A stretch of DNA of 64,000 nucleotides from Armatimonadota bacterium. GTDB lineage: Bacteria; Armatimonadota; Fimbriimonadia; Fimbriimonadales; Fimbriimonadaceae. The DNA is taken from positions 620,001 through 684,000 of the forward strand of contig WGMG01000006.1 in assembly GCA_016125185.1 (NCBI GenBank), in the 5' to 3' direction. Below are positions 16,774 to 25,621 of this stretch, piece by piece. Position 1 is the stretch's first letter, and every line of letters starts with the position of its first letter. The notes beneath the pieces were generated by a model, which was not told the origin of the DNA, did not search any database, and was given only the letters and a program-made list of their open reading frames with translations. The translations under genes were made by a program, and so were the position numbers.

Positions 16774-17352
16774 ATGTCCGACGAAAATTCTTCATCCTCG
16801 CCTCGAAAATTGCGGTCCGACGCGCAACGGAATCGGGACCACATTCTGAAAGTCGCGCGGGAGGCCTTCGCTGAGAGAGGCGATTCGGTGACGTTCGACG
16901 ATATCGTAAAGCTTTCTGGCCTCGGGGTGGGGACTCTGTATCGCCACTTCCGGACCCGCGAGGCGCTGGTTGAGGCGATGTATTTTGGAGAGATCGAAAA
17001 GCTGGCGGCGGCAGCAGGGGAGTTGGCGAAGTCGCTTCCGCCAGTGGAGGCTCTGCGGCAATGGATGCTGCTCTTCGTCGATTTACTGGTCACAAAGTAT
17101 TCGATGCCAAGCTCGGTCAACGCGATTGTGGGGAGCGCTACGGCGCGATATGGCACTTTGAGCGATATGGTTGAAGCGGCGATCGGCGGGCTGGTCGATC
17201 GGGGCGTGGCAAGCGGGGAGATTTCGCTGTCGTTTCCGCCATTGGACCTTTTACGAGCGCTGGCAGGCGTGGCGAACTCCGGCGCGGGTGACCAGTGGGT
17301 GGAGAATGCCCGGCGAATGGTCGATGTCCTGATCGCTGGTATTCGGACTTAA
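16774..17352 (+). CDS. TetR/AcrR family regulator
   Basis: 192 residues. The N-terminal helix-turn-helix is standard: R-N-R-D-H-I-L-K-V-A-R-E-A-F-A-E-R-G, V-T-F-D-D-I-V-K-L-S-G-L-G-V-G-T-L-Y-R-H-F-R-T-R-E-A-L. The helical C-terminal part binds an unknown ligand. It faces the SDR gene and almost certainly binds the twin operators between them. Its 3' end overlaps the Rieske oxygenase stop by 4 bases (TTAA). Confidence 0.92.
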   Translation: MSDENSSSSPRKLRSDAQRNRDHILKVAREAFAERGDSVTFDDIVKLSGLGVGTLYRHFRTREALVEAMYFGEIEKLAAAAGELAKSLPPVEALRQWMLLFVDLLVTKYSMPSSVNAIVGSATARYGTLSDMVEAAIGGLVDRGVASGEISLSFPPLDLLRALAGVANSGAGDQWVENARRMVDVLIAGIRT

Positions 17353-18437
17353 GCGTTTAGCCTTTGGGCCAGCATACGGTGGAATTGGTGGGTGCCGATT
17401 TCCCGTTGAGGCGAGAAGCGTCCTCGTCCATAGAAGCGTGAGCGCAGACCTTTTTGGACAAGTTCGACGACCTGCTCGTCTTCGCGCTCCACGCGGTCGA
17501 TTTCGGCTCCAGCTCCGACGCCCAACAGCTCCTCTCGCCATACGTAGCGGATGAACGAGACCTTGGTGGTGTCGATGCCCGTAGGGCGGACGACATTGAT
17601 GCTGAGACCCCACGGGTAAAAGTTGAGCATCAGGTTGGGGAAGATCCAGTAGTAGTACGCCGCGATGCGCCGGCCATGGTCGGGCGAGGATGTGGGGAGG
17701 TCGAAGATGCCTTCGCCGCCTTTGGCCTCCGCAAGTTGGAGGTTGCCCCAGGCGAATCGCTCGGTGTGGTAGCTGTCGTACTCAAGGATGTCGTTAAGGG
17801 CAGTGTGCACGAAGGGAATGTGGAAGCCTTCGAGGTAGTTGTCGACGTAGAGCGCCCAGTGAGACTTGACGAGGTAGTCGCGGGAGTTAGCCGGATCGTG
17901 ACGGAACTCGTCGAGCGGGAGCCAGGCGAGGCGTTCGAGGATGGGACCGAAGACTTCTTCAAAGGGCGCGGCGGGTTGAAGCGAGGCGAAGAGGAATCGG
18001 CTCCAGGCATGGAAGGGAACTTGGGTCAGATTGTCGGCGTCGGTAGGGAAGTTACAGACGTCTTCAAACTCGGGCATGGATTTGAATTTGCCGTCGAGCC
18101 CGAAACGGCGTCCGTGGTAGCGGCACCGAAGAAATCGCTCATTGCCGGGGCCTTCGCAAACCTGCATTCCGCGGTGGGTGCAGACGTTGCTGCAAAGGTG
18201 GACTTGATCTTCGGTATCGCGGGTGAAAAGGAGGGGTTCGGGCAAGAAGCCGGGCATGAATTCGAAGGGGTAGACCTGACCAGGAACGCGGATAAGGTCG
18301 GTGTCGCCGACGAGTTGCCAACTGTTAGCGAAGTAGGCCTCCTTGCCTCGGTTATAGGCGTCTAGGTCGTGGTAGTAGGCACCGGGGAGAGTCGAAGCAT
18401 TTCTGATGTCTTCATCAACTTCATAAATGCGGGGCAT
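17349..18437 (-). CDS. Rieske non-haem iron oxygenase, large subunit
   Basis: 362 residues, usual for a ring-hydroxylating or choline-monooxygenase-type alpha subunit. Rieske [2Fe-2S] ligands are Cys86-x-His88 and Cys105-x-x-His108 (C-T-H-R-G and C-R-Y-H-G). The mononuclear iron site is in W-A-L-Y-V-D-N-Y-L-E-G-F-H-I-P-F-V-H. No ferredoxin or reductase gene lies nearby, so the electron donor must be elsewhere. TAAAAT lies 6 bases before the ATG. Substrate not deducible. Confidence 0.9.
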   Translation of the reverse strand: MPRIYEVDEDIRNASTLPGAYYHDLDAYNRGKEAYFANSWQLVGDTDLIRVPGQVYPFEFMPGFLPEPLLFTRDTEDQVHLCSNVCTHRGMQVCEGPGNERFLRCRYHGRRFGLDGKFKSMPEFEDVCNFPTDADNLTQVPFHAWSRFLFASLQPAAPFEEVFGPILERLAWLPLDEFRHDPANSRDYLVKSHWALYVDNYLEGFHIPFVHTALNDILEYDSYHTERFAWGNLQLAEAKGGEGIFDLPTSSPDHGRRIAAYYYWIFPNLMLNFYPWGLSINVVRPTGIDTTKVSFIRYVWREELLGVGAGAEIDRVEREDEQVVELVQKGLRSRFYGRGRFSPQREIGTHQFHRMLAQRLNA

Positions 18438-18477
18438 GCTTCGATTTTAGACGGTAGCGTCGGCTAAGATGGAGAGA
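18438..18477. promoter_or_regulatory. Divergent leaderless-type promoter region
   Basis: Forty bases separate the starts of the Rieske oxygenase (minus) and the PAP2 gene (plus). TAAAAT (minus strand, 18449-18444) is 6 bases from the oxygenase ATG; TAAGAT (18465-18470) is 7 bases from the PAP2 ATG at 18478. Both spacings would put the transcript start at or next to the initiation codon. Confidence 0.55.
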
Positions 18478-18993
18478 ATGCTCAAGTACGCGGCTGTTTT
18501 CGGCCTAGTTGCCTTTTCATCTTTTGCCGCTGCCGATTCTACGGCGGACTTTCTGTCGGGGACAGGTTATAAGGCCTTTCTGGCGTACGGTGTGGTGCAT
18601 GCGTTTGGGTCGGAGCACGACGAGGGTGTGCGATCGTTGGACACGCTGTTGTGCTCGGGGCTGGCGGCGGAAGGCTTGAAGCGGTTGACTCGGGTCGAGA
18701 GGCCGGACCATACGGACCATGAGTCCTTTCCCAGCGGACATGCGACGGCGGCATTTGCAATTGCGACCTTTGAAGCCGACCACCATCGAAGCGAGGCACC
18801 ACTTTGGTACCTCGGTGCGGGGCTGATCGCGCAATCCCGCGTAGACCTGCATCGACACCATGAGACGGACGTGCTGGCGGGCGCGGCACTGGGCTTCCTG
18901 ATGGCGAGGGCCGAGGAGCGCTCGAAGGACGGATTTCTGATTCGTCCAACCCCGACAGGGGCGGTAGCGCTTGGGATTAGCCTAAAGTTCTAA
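18478..18993 (+). CDS. Exported PAP2-superfamily phosphatase
   Basis: 171 residues from the ATG at 18478; a second ATG at 18469 overlaps the likely -10 hexamer. Signal peptide (F-G-L-V-A-F-S-S-F-A-A-A). All three PAP2 motifs are present: K-x6-R-P (K-R-L-T-R-V-E-R-P), F-P-S-G-H and S-R-V-D-L-H-R-H-H-E-T-D-V. Likely an acid or lipid-linked phosphatase outside the cytoplasm. Stop overlaps the convergent zinc-ribbon gene (CTAA). Confidence 0.85.
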   Translation: MLKYAAVFGLVAFSSFAAADSTADFLSGTGYKAFLAYGVVHAFGSEHDEGVRSLDTLLCSGLAAEGLKRLTRVERPDHTDHESFPSGHATAAFAIATFEADHHRSEAPLWYLGAGLIAQSRVDLHRHHETDVLAGAALGFLMARAEERSKDGFLIRPTPTGAVALGISLKF

Positions 18994-19337
18994 GCTCGGA
19001 GATCGAGGCGCTTTCGGAAGCGGATTTCTCGGGAAAGGAACTCGCGCAGGCGGGCGATGAGCGTCGGCTGAGGCTCAGGTACGAGCGTGTGCAGGAGTTC
19101 GGGGCACTTGGCGAGCAGGTCGCCGAGGGTTTCCGCAACGTGATCGACCTCGGTGTCGAACTTACCGGCCCAGTTGCAGAGGGTGCAGGTCTCGGCTTCG
19201 ACACGAGTCAGGCTATTGCAGACTGGACACACCTTTAGGCGCAGAACCAAAGTCTGCATCTGCTCTTCCGTTCGGGTGTCTCTCAATCGTTGAATGTCTT
19301 CCATAAGCCTATTCAAATTTTCGGTTTGAGCCTCCAT
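18990..19337 (-). CDS. Small zinc-ribbon protein
   Basis: 115 residues. A Zn site of four Cys (C-P-V-C-N at about 37-41 and C-T-L-C-N at about 51-55) lies between two helical, charged arms (N-R-L-M-E-D-I-Q-R-L-R and L-R-E-F-L-S-R-E-I-R-F-R). No family name is known to me; it could be a nucleic-acid or protein-binding adaptor. Confidence 0.7.
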   Translation of the reverse strand: MEAQTENLNRLMEDIQRLRDTRTEEQMQTLVLRLKVCPVCNSLTRVEAETCTLCNWAGKFDTEVDHVAETLGDLLAKCPELLHTLVPEPQPTLIARLREFLSREIRFRKRLDLRA

Positions 19338-19477
19338 TCTTCCTTACGACTTTCGTGGCGAAAAACCTACAATTTCACGCGAGGATTGCCGGGGCGGCCA
19401 GGGATTAGACTGGTCTCGGGCCTCGAAGGACGCCATTTGGGGCCATGGACCCAGGTGGATAGGGTCATACTAGATTC

Positions 19478-20347
19478 ATGGAAGCGAGAGATCGACAGGC
19501 CCAGTCTGCGGCCCGCCTTTCCCTGTTCTATAACTGCTTCCAGACCGCGCTGAAGCTATTTGGGGCGGCGCTGACGGGTTCCGTTAGCCTGCTCTCCGAA
19601 GGTCTCCATAGTTTGAGCGACATTTTGTCGTCGTTCATCAGCTTTGTGAGCATCCGGGCGGCCTCGGCTCCACCAGACGAAGAGCATCCCTATGGTCATG
19701 GGAAGATTGACACGCTGGCAGGCTTGAGCGAAGCGATCGTGCTCTTTCTGTTCTCGGTTTACACGTGCATTTTGTCGACGATGAAGTTCTTCCAGAAGCC
19801 GGAAGTGTCGAAGGTCGATGCCGGCGTAGGGATCATCGTGGCGTGTACGTTATTGGGCGGATTGATCTTCAACCGCATCAATCAGGCGAGCAAGGAGTGC
19901 GAATCGTTCGCTCTGAAATCGAACGCCCAGCATTTGTTGGTCGATTTGGCGACGTCGATCGGCGTTTTGGTGGCGTTGCTGGTGACCCGGTACACTGGAT
20001 GGCATTATGCCGACCCGCTGTTTGGCCTCGGTTTGTCGCTGTGGCTCGGATATTCGTCGGTGCGGATGATCCATCGGTCGTTCGACGAGGTTATCGACCG
20101 GCGAATCGAGCCGGAGGAATTGTCGACGATCGAGGGAATCTTGAAGTCGGAGCCCGACTTGCTGAGCTACCACAAACTGCGGACTCGGCATTCGGGGAAT
20201 GTGCACTATATCGATGTTCATTTGGTGGTGCCTCGGACGTGGAGCGTGGTGCAAGGACATGAACTGGCGGACCGGGTAGAGAAGGCGATTGAGAGCGCAC
20301 TGGACCCGGCGGTTTGTACGGTCCACGTGGACCCCAGCGACGAATAG
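19478..20347 (+). CDS. Cation diffusion facilitator (CDF) metal exporter
   Basis: 289 residues with the six-helix CDF transporter layout and C-terminal cytoplasmic domain. Metal-site patterns: S-E-G-L-H-S-L-S-D (helix 2, His-x3-Asp), H-P-Y-G-H-G-K after it, and H-L-L-V-D-L (helix 5, His-x3-Asp). His-Asp/His-Asp favours Zn(II) over Mn; Fe or Co cannot be excluded. C-terminal dimer domain with V-H-Y-I-D-V-H-L-V-V. CATACT lies 6 bases before the ATG. Confidence 0.9.
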   Translation: MEARDRQAQSAARLSLFYNCFQTALKLFGAALTGSVSLLSEGLHSLSDILSSFISFVSIRAASAPPDEEHPYGHGKIDTLAGLSEAIVLFLFSVYTCILSTMKFFQKPEVSKVDAGVGIIVACTLLGGLIFNRINQASKECESFALKSNAQHLLVDLATSIGVLVALLVTRYTGWHYADPLFGLGLSLWLGYSSVRMIHRSFDEVIDRRIEPEELSTIEGILKSEPDLLSYHKLRTRHSGNVHYIDVHLVVPRTWSVVQGHELADRVEKAIESALDPAVCTVHVDPSDE

Positions 20348-20404
20348 AACCCAGTAATTCTGCGGGCGTTGGACCTGGTAGGGGTGCGGAATAACTCACC
20401 TACC

Positions 20405-20887
20405 ATGATCGAGTGGCTGGTCTACCTTTTGACAGGCGCTTTTGCGGGCTTTGTGTTAGCCTTCGGTATCGCATTGTTCAAAGTTGGGCCCGGAAAGCCT
20501 GAGTTCGCATTTGGCAAGGCTTTGTTGGCGTGCCTGGCGGTGGCCTGGGTTGGACCCTTCGGCTATGTCGAGGTCATGACCAAGCTCCACGAGCAGGCGC
20601 TTGAGCCGGTGGTGAAGGACTACTTCACTAGCGACGACTGCCCGATCCAGGGCACGATGAAGTACTTCAAGGTGCTGTACGCGACCAATAACACCGCAGT
20701 GGTGTATCTGGTGTCGAATGAGCCTCAGGACTGGGGCGGCAACGACTCACCGCTGGTGAAATTGAAGCTGAAGCACAGTCCGACGGCGGCGAACGCCAAG
20801 ATGGGCGGCTGGGAAGTGACTTCAACGAAGCTGCTCCGCTCGGATCGCCTTCAAAAAGACAGCGTCGTGTGGCCTCCGTATCAGTAA
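20405..20887 (+). CDS. Hypothetical membrane protein, 160 aa
   Basis: Not recognised. Two N-terminal membrane helices (about 3-22 and 33-53) are followed by a roughly 100-residue extramembrane domain with Y-L-V-S-N-E-P-Q-D-W-G-G and G-W-E-V-T-S-T-K-L-L. Start at 20405 preferred: TTGGAC (20369-20374), 16 bases, ATAACT (20391-20396) form a plausible promoter just before it. The next gene begins one base after its stop, so the two are likely co-transcribed. Confidence 0.65.
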   Translation: MIEWLVYLLTGAFAGFVLAFGIALFKVGPGKPEFAFGKALLACLAVAWVGPFGYVEVMTKLHEQALEPVVKDYFTSDDCPIQGTMKYFKVLYATNNTAVVYLVSNEPQDWGGNDSPLVKLKLKHSPTAANAKMGGWEVTSTKLLRSDRLQKDSVVWPPYQ

Positions 20888-20888
20888 A

Positions 20889-22280
20889 ATGGAGTCTATG
20901 ACTCCGACGTTGGGGTTTTTCGGCGCAGCGAAAACCGTTACTGGCTCAAAACACCTTCTTTCCCTCGGCAAAGCCAAAGTCCTCATCGACTGCGGAATGT
21001 ATCAAGGGACCCGCGACCTCAAGGATCGGAACTGGCAGCCTTTTCCGTTTGATCCGTCCGAACTCGATGCGGTGGTTATCACTCACGCTCACCTCGACCA
21101 TATCGGCATGCTGCCGCGGCTGGTAAAGGACGGTTTCACCGGGCCGATCTATGCGACCGCGCCGACGATCAGTCTTTCGCGAATATCGCTGGCGGACTCT
21201 GGCCGACTTCAGGAAGAAGAGGCTCGGTACCACGTGAGGCATGGCCTCCGTCACGACGCTAAGCCCCTGTACGATGAGGACGACGCCTATCGGGCGATGA
21301 AGCAGTTCAAGGCGGTGCCGTTCAACACAAGGCACGAGTTACCAGGCGGAGGATCGTGGGTGTATAAGCATGCGGGGCATATTTTGGGCTCGGCCTACGC
21401 GGAGATTGCTCTGCCGAACGGCGAACTGCTGCTGATGAGCGGAGACCTGGGTCGGTTCGACACGCCAATCATCAAGGACCCTGAGGTCGTCGATTACACG
21501 GATTATCTCGTGATCGAGTCGACTTACGGCGACCGTCTGCACTCCAAGGAGGACCCAATGATCAAGCTAGAAGAGGCGTTGAATTGGGCTTGGCAGAACG
21601 GCGGGACGATCTTGATTCCGTCCTTTGCGATTGGGCGCACGCAGGAGATGCTGTTCTACTTCAAGATGCTGCAGGAGCAGGGAAGGATGCCACGCATTCC
21701 CATTTACATCGACAGTCCGATGGCGACTTCGGTGACGAAGGTTTACGCCGACGCGAAGGACGACCACGACGACGAAATGAAGGTTTCCATCGCTGAAGGT
21801 CAAAGCGAACTGGAGCCGACGGGGCTGAACTACATCCGCGATCGGGAGCAGTCGCAGGCTCTGAACAAGCAGCATGGTCCACAGGTCATCATCGCGGGAA
21901 GCGGCATGGCGAACGGCGGGCGCATCAAGCACCACTTGATGCACCGGCTGGGCTTACCGGAGACGATGGTCCTGTTTACCGGCTATCAGGCTCAGGGGAC
22001 GCTGGGCCGAGAACTGATCGAGCACGCGCCCTCGGTGAGCATTTTTGGGCAGGATGTGATGGTTCGAGCCAAGGTCGATAAGTTGAATGCGCTGTCGGCG
22101 CACGCCGACCAGGGCGAGATTATGCACTGGCTGAGCTTCTTCAATACACCCCCGAAGAAGACGTTCATCGTCCACGGCGAGCCTCCGGCGCAGGAAGCGT
22201 TGGCAGCGAAAATTCGGGATGAATATGGGTGGGATGTAGTGATTCCGGCGTTCGGCGATCATGCCGAATTAAGCAACTAG
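20889..22280 (+). CDS. Beta-CASP metallo-beta-lactamase RNA-processing exonuclease
   Basis: 463 residues, the CPSF73/YSH1-like bacterial family that cleaves RNA. Signature parts: L-I-D-C-G-M-Y-Q-G, T-H-A-H-L-D-H-I-G (Zn ligands), H-I-L-G-S-A, S-G-D-L-G-R-F, and the beta-CASP region with P-S-F-A-I-G-R-T-Q-E, D-S-P-M-A, G-S-G-M-A-N-G-G-R-I-x-H-H, F-T-G-Y-Q-A-Q-G-T-L-G-R and closing S-A-H-A-D-Q and V-H-G-E. ATG at 20889 or 20898. The stop shares CTAG with the convergent small membrane protein. Confidence 0.93.
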   Translation: MESMTPTLGFFGAAKTVTGSKHLLSLGKAKVLIDCGMYQGTRDLKDRNWQPFPFDPSELDAVVITHAHLDHIGMLPRLVKDGFTGPIYATAPTISLSRISLADSGRLQEEEARYHVRHGLRHDAKPLYDEDDAYRAMKQFKAVPFNTRHELPGGGSWVYKHAGHILGSAYAEIALPNGELLLMSGDLGRFDTPIIKDPEVVDYTDYLVIESTYGDRLHSKEDPMIKLEEALNWAWQNGGTILIPSFAIGRTQEMLFYFKMLQEQGRMPRIPIYIDSPMATSVTKVYADAKDDHDDEMKVSIAEGQSELEPTGLNYIRDREQSQALNKQHGPQVIIAGSGMANGGRIKHHLMHRLGLPETMVLFTGYQAQGTLGRELIEHAPSVSIFGQDVMVRAKVDKLNALSAHADQGEIMHWLSFFNTPPKKTFIVHGEPPAQEALAAKIRDEYGWDVVIPAFGDHAELSN

Positions 22281-22468
22281 GCTTTGTCGGTCCTGCCGAA
22301 CAGGACGGCAAGACCGACGATGACGAAGAGAGCGGCTCCGCCGATCATCAAAACCCATACGAGGTTGCCACCCACCGGTTCGCCATGAGGCATGGCGAGA
22401 ATCGTACCGGCCACGATGCCGATACCGAGGACCATGCTGGCCACGCCGTGCCACCTCTTCATACTCAT
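22277..22468 (-). CDS. Small two-helix membrane protein
   Basis: 63 residues made of two membrane helices (about 8-27 and 36-56) with a short Pro-Gly loop and a basic C-terminal end (F-G-R-T-D-K). No family recognised. Support: hydrophobic pattern, a start in a clean intergenic position, and a stop placed exactly on the neighbour's stop, as in other convergent pairs here. A start at 22462 is equally possible. Confidence 0.6.
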   Translation of the reverse strand: MSMKRWHGVASMVLGIGIVAGTILAMPHGEPVGGNLVWVLMIGGAALFVIVGLAVLFGRTDKA

Positions 22469-22512
22469 TGGGACGATTCACAGCCTGTCAATAGACCGGT
22501 AGTCCTACTAGG

Positions 22513-22573
22513 TTGACAGATAGTCTCGTTTGGTGCAAACTCATAGTGTTTCTCCCCACGCATGGTTGGGGAG
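22513..22573 (+). promoter_or_regulatory. Promoter with hairpin in the 5' leader of the PEP-CTERM gene
   Basis: TTGACA (22513-22518) is an exact -35; CAAACT at 22536-22541 with a 17-base spacer is a weak -10. Downstream, CTCCCCA (22552-22558) and TGGGGAG (22567-22573) form a 7-base stem that ends 18 bases before the ATG. The stem could stabilise or control the mRNA. Confidence 0.5.
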
Positions 22574-22591
22574 CCTTAGTTGAGGGGCAAA

Positions 22592-23248
22592 ATGAAAAAA
22601 CTAATCATGACGGCGATGTTCGCCGTGCCTGCCGCGCTCTCGTTGGCGCAACTTTCTTCCGTGGGACCCTTTACCGGTTCAATGAGTGAAGGCTTTGAGT
22701 CCTTTACCAATTCCCAAATCGCCGGTCACTACCAAACGATGTCGATCTTTGGTGGCGGTGGCACACTCAACAGCGTTCCGATGAATGCCGAGCACATGTA
22801 TGTGTACGAGCCAGGTGCTGGCGCGACCTGGGGCCTTGGCGGTCTTGGATCCGCCGGAGTCAATAGCGGCGCGAAGGCCGTTGGCTTTGAGGACATCAGC
22901 GCAAACCCGTCGGGCGATCAGAATGGAGAAATCCTCTTCGCCAGCCCAGTTGACTCCTTTGGTGGATACTTCGCCCTCGAAGCGAGCTCTCCTGCCTTCT
23001 TGCAGTTCTTTGATTCCGCCGGTATGCAGATCGGTACCGATCAGCAACTGATGTCGGCCACCAACGTCCTGCAGTGGCAAGGTTGGTCATCGACGGTTGG
23101 TATTTCGAGGATCGAAATCGTCAGCAGAGACAACTATCTGGCGATGGACGACCTTCAAGCGAATACCAGCACCGTTCCTGAACCGGCTTCGCTGGCCGTG
23201 CTTGGCCTGGGCGCGATCGCATTGATCCGACGCCGAAAGTCTGCCTAA
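22592..23248 (+). CDS. PEP-CTERM sorted extracellular protein
   Basis: 218 residues: signal peptide (M-T-A-M-F-A-V-P-A-A-L-S-L-A), a beta-rich middle (like the lectin-type domains of PEP-CTERM proteins) and the sorting tail V-P-E-P-A-S-L-A-V-L-G-L-G-A-I-A-L-I-R-R-R-K. Known route: anchoring, then processing by an exosortase encoded elsewhere, usually tied to exopolysaccharide. Start at 22592 because it gives a proper signal peptide after GAGGGG; the longer start at 22580 is less likely. Single gene between its own promoter and a terminator. Confidence 0.85.
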   Translation: MKKLIMTAMFAVPAALSLAQLSSVGPFTGSMSEGFESFTNSQIAGHYQTMSIFGGGGTLNSVPMNAEHMYVYEPGAGATWGLGGLGSAGVNSGAKAVGFEDISANPSGDQNGEILFASPVDSFGGYFALEASSPAFLQFFDSAGMQIGTDQQLMSATNVLQWQGWSSTVGISRIEIVSRDNYLAMDDLQANTSTVPEPASLAVLGLGAIALIRRRKSA

Positions 23249-23262
23249 GCGGATTTTGAAGC

Positions 23263-23307
23263 AACAAAGAAGGTCTTGGCGATTCTCGCCAAGACCTTCT
23301 TTGTTTT
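23263..23307. terminator. Strong bidirectional terminator
   Basis: Two perfect 20-base arms (23263-23282 and 23286-23305) around a TTC loop. The A-rich start and T-rich end let it work in both directions, for the PEP-CTERM gene and the convergent DUF4242 gene. Confidence 0.92.
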
Positions 23308-23312
23308 GACGC

Positions 23313-23585
23313 TTACTCCGAGGTGGTCGGGTCGATGATGGTTCGAACTTCGCTGATCGAGTTCGCCGGGAAGCCGCCTTTGGAGGCGTGCTCACGGACC
23401 ATTTCTTCGTTGGGGGCAATGTAGACGCAATAGATTTTGTTGTCGGTGACATAGCTCTGAACCCACTGAATGGAGGGTCCCAGCTCGCGAAGGACGGAGC
23501 AGGATTTTTGTGAAATTCCTTGGAGATCACCGGCCGAAAGGTTTCCAGCACCGGGGATCTCTCTTTCAATTACAAACTTAGGCAT
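23313..23585 (-). CDS. DUF4242 family protein
   Basis: 90 residues beginning M-P-K-F-V-I-E-R-E-I-P-G-A-G, the usual start of this ferredoxin-fold family, and continuing through Q-W-V-Q-S-Y-V-T-D-N-K-I-Y-C-V-Y-I-A-P to E-V-R-T-I-I-D-P-T-T. Related SCO4226-type proteins bind nickel; whether this one does is not known. The start at 23585 follows the family; 16 extra codons to 23633 are unlikely to be used. Confidence 0.85.
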   Translation of the reverse strand: MPKFVIEREIPGAGNLSAGDLQGISQKSCSVLRELGPSIQWVQSYVTDNKIYCVYIAPNEEMVREHASKGGFPANSISEVRTIIDPTTSE

Positions 23586-23699
23586 TTTGTACTCATTAAG
23601 CCACATGAAGTAGCCAACTATAGTCTCGCGCATTTAGCGGTAACAAGACCAGTGGCCAAATGCCTAAAGGCAGTTATTCGTTCCGCAGAGTTATCCCCA

Positions 23700-24578
23700 T
23701 TATTGGAATCTTGAACGAAGGACTTCCATGAACCTGCGTACGGCTGCCGATTGGCTGCTGCCGGCCAAGCGGACAATGTGTAGTTGCCGAGTAAACCGGA
23801 ATGGGGTTTGTAGCTCGATAACCGCTTTTTCGCGGAACTCGGACTCGAGCGCCAGTGTGGAGACCACGCCGAGCCCCAAGCCCGTCGCGACAGCATGGGT
23901 AACCGCCTTCGTGCTCCCCATAACGCAAGAGATGGTCGGATTGAATCCTAACCGATCAAATCCCTCTTCGACAATTCTTCGGGTGCCAGAACCATGTTCG
24001 CGCATGATGAATCCATACTGAGCGAGGTCGGATAAGGAGACGGCTCTATTTGCCAACGGGTGTTCCGGCGGTGCGATGACCGATAGCTGGTCTTCGGCGA
24101 GAACGGACGTTTCGAACTTGTCAGAATCGACTCTTCCCTCCGTAAATCCGATGTCATATCGACCGTCGAGGACCCCTTGCTGGATCATTTCGGTATTTGA
24201 GACTTCAAGCGATATCTTGACCTTTGGATACTGAGTAAGGAATGAGGAGACAGCTTTTGGGAGCAAGTAGTCGCCAATCGTCGTGCTTGCGCCAATCTGA
24301 ATGCTGCCAGCATCCAGGCCCTGCAAATCGTTTAGAGCAGCTATCGCTTCCCGTTCGAGTTGAAAGATCCGCCGGCCATAGTCGGCCAGGAGTCGGCCAG
24401 CTTCGGTTGGCCGAACCCCTTTCGGATATCGATCGAGAAGACGGGTACCAAGGGCGTGTTCGAGATCGGCTATGGCGCGCGAAATTGCCGGTTGGCTGAC
24501 CGCAGCTCTTTGGGCTCCGCGAGTCACGCTACCTTCTTCGACCACCAAAAAGAACTGATGCAACTGACTGAGATTCAC
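23700..24578 (-). CDS. LysR-type regulator, YeiE/CysB-like
   Basis: 292 residues. Winged helix-turn-helix at the N-terminus (L-H-Q-F-F-L-V-V-E-E-G-S-V-T-R-G-A-Q-R-A-A-V-S-Q-P-A-I-S-R-A-I) and a periplasmic-binding-type effector domain (G-A-S-T-T-I-G-D-Y-L-L-P). Transcribed away from a YeiH gene with 74 bases between, the arrangement of yeiE-yeiH in enterobacteria, where YeiE governs YeiH and senses sulphite; this function is carried over by analogy only. Confidence 0.88.
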   Translation of the reverse strand: MNLSQLHQFFLVVEEGSVTRGAQRAAVSQPAISRAIADLEHALGTRLLDRYPKGVRPTEAGRLLADYGRRIFQLEREAIAALNDLQGLDAGSIQIGASTTIGDYLLPKAVSSFLTQYPKVKISLEVSNTEMIQQGVLDGRYDIGFTEGRVDSDKFETSVLAEDQLSVIAPPEHPLANRAVSLSDLAQYGFIMREHGSGTRRIVEEGFDRLGFNPTISCVMGSTKAVTHAVATGLGLGVVSTLALESEFREKAVIELQTPFRFTRQLHIVRLAGSSQSAAVRRFMEVLRSRFQ

Positions 24579-24580
24579 TT

Positions 24581-24595
24581 ATAAGATTTCCTTAT
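24581..24595. promoter_or_regulatory. Candidate LysR box
   Basis: ATAAG-N5-CTTAT, a perfect palindrome 3 bases upstream of the lysR start and in the divergent gap to yeiH. It has the T-N11-A-like symmetry expected for LysR autoregulation. No tested support. Confidence 0.45.
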
Positions 24596-24652
24596 GGATT
24601 CTATGATTATTATGTCTTTGACTTATGGCTATTAGGGCAACACAATGAAAAT

Positions 24653-25621
24653 ATGTTCTTCAACACGGCCAGCGTCAGGGTGGTTTTCTGGGGACTCTGC
24701 CTGCTGTGTTTGGTTCCGCTCCTTCCGCTTCCATCGGCTGTCGGATCATTGGTTGCTCCCATCGCCCTTTTGAGCGGGGTGGCCTTGGCCCTGACTGTCG
24801 GAAATCCTTATCCATTCGAAGCAAGAAAATGGTCGAAGAACTTGCTTCAGATGAGCGTCGTGATCCTTGGTTTTTCGATGGATGTCGGGAAGGTCGCGAA
24901 GGCTGGACAAAGCGGCCTCATTTTTTCGCTTGTTTCCATCACGGGAATTTTCTTGCTTGGGTGGGCGCTTTGCCGAAGGCTGGGTATGCGGTCAGTTACC
25001 GGGTTCCTCGTGAGTGCGGGCACGGCGATATGCGGCGGTTCGGCCATTGCGGCTGTCAGTTCCGTGATCGATGCGCCGGAGGAAGACATTTCGGTGGCAG
25101 TTGGAACCGTGTTTGTACTCAATGCCCTGGCGCTGCTGGTGTTCCCACCCATCGGCCACTTCTTGGGGCTTTCGCAACGTCAGTTCGGCTTTTGGTCGGG
25201 AATTGCGATTCACGACATCGCCAGTGTGGTTGGCGCCGGCGCTTCGTATGGGCCGGTTGCGCTCGACGAGGCGACGGCTGTGAAACTATCCCGCGTCCTC
25301 TATCTGGTGCCGGTGATCTTCGTCGCCAAGTGGATTTTTCGCCGACAAGGCAAGACCGGTCAGGCGAAGGGGCAGATTCCCTGGTTTGTCGTTTTCTTCT
25401 TGCTGGCGGCTGCGCTGCGCACCTTCATTCCGGCGATCCACGGGTTTGAGTTGGACTTCAAGCGGGTTGCAACGACCGGATTCGCGCTGGCGCTGTTCCT
25501 TATTGGAACGGGGCTGCGCCGCGAAACCTTGAGGAGCGTTGGAGTAAAGCCCTTGCTCCTGGGGACCACGCTTTGGCTGACGATCTCAGTTGCCACCCTT
25601 CTGATTGTTCGACTAGGCTAA
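24653..25621 (+). CDS. YeiH/PSE family transporter (putative sulphate exporter)
   Basis: 322 residues, about ten hydrophobic segments. Family motifs: L-Q-M-S-V-V-I-L-G-F, S-A-G-T-A-I-C-G-G-S-A-I-A-A-V-S-S-V-I, the A-V-G-T-V-F-x-L-N-A stretch and I-A-I-H-D-I-A-S-V-V-G-A. The proposed substrate is sulphite or sulphate; direct evidence in the family is limited. Divergent from the LysR gene that likely controls it; a hairpin starts at its stop codon. Confidence 0.88.
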   Translation: MFFNTASVRVVFWGLCLLCLVPLLPLPSAVGSLVAPIALLSGVALALTVGNPYPFEARKWSKNLLQMSVVILGFSMDVGKVAKAGQSGLIFSLVSITGIFLLGWALCRRLGMRSVTGFLVSAGTAICGGSAIAAVSSVIDAPEEDISVAVGTVFVLNALALLVFPPIGHFLGLSQRQFGFWSGIAIHDIASVVGAGASYGPVALDEATAVKLSRVLYLVPVIFVAKWIFRRQGKTGQAKGQIPWFVVFFLLAAALRTFIPAIHGFELDFKRVATTGFALALFLIGTGLRRETLRSVGVKPLLLGTTLWLTISVATLLIVRLG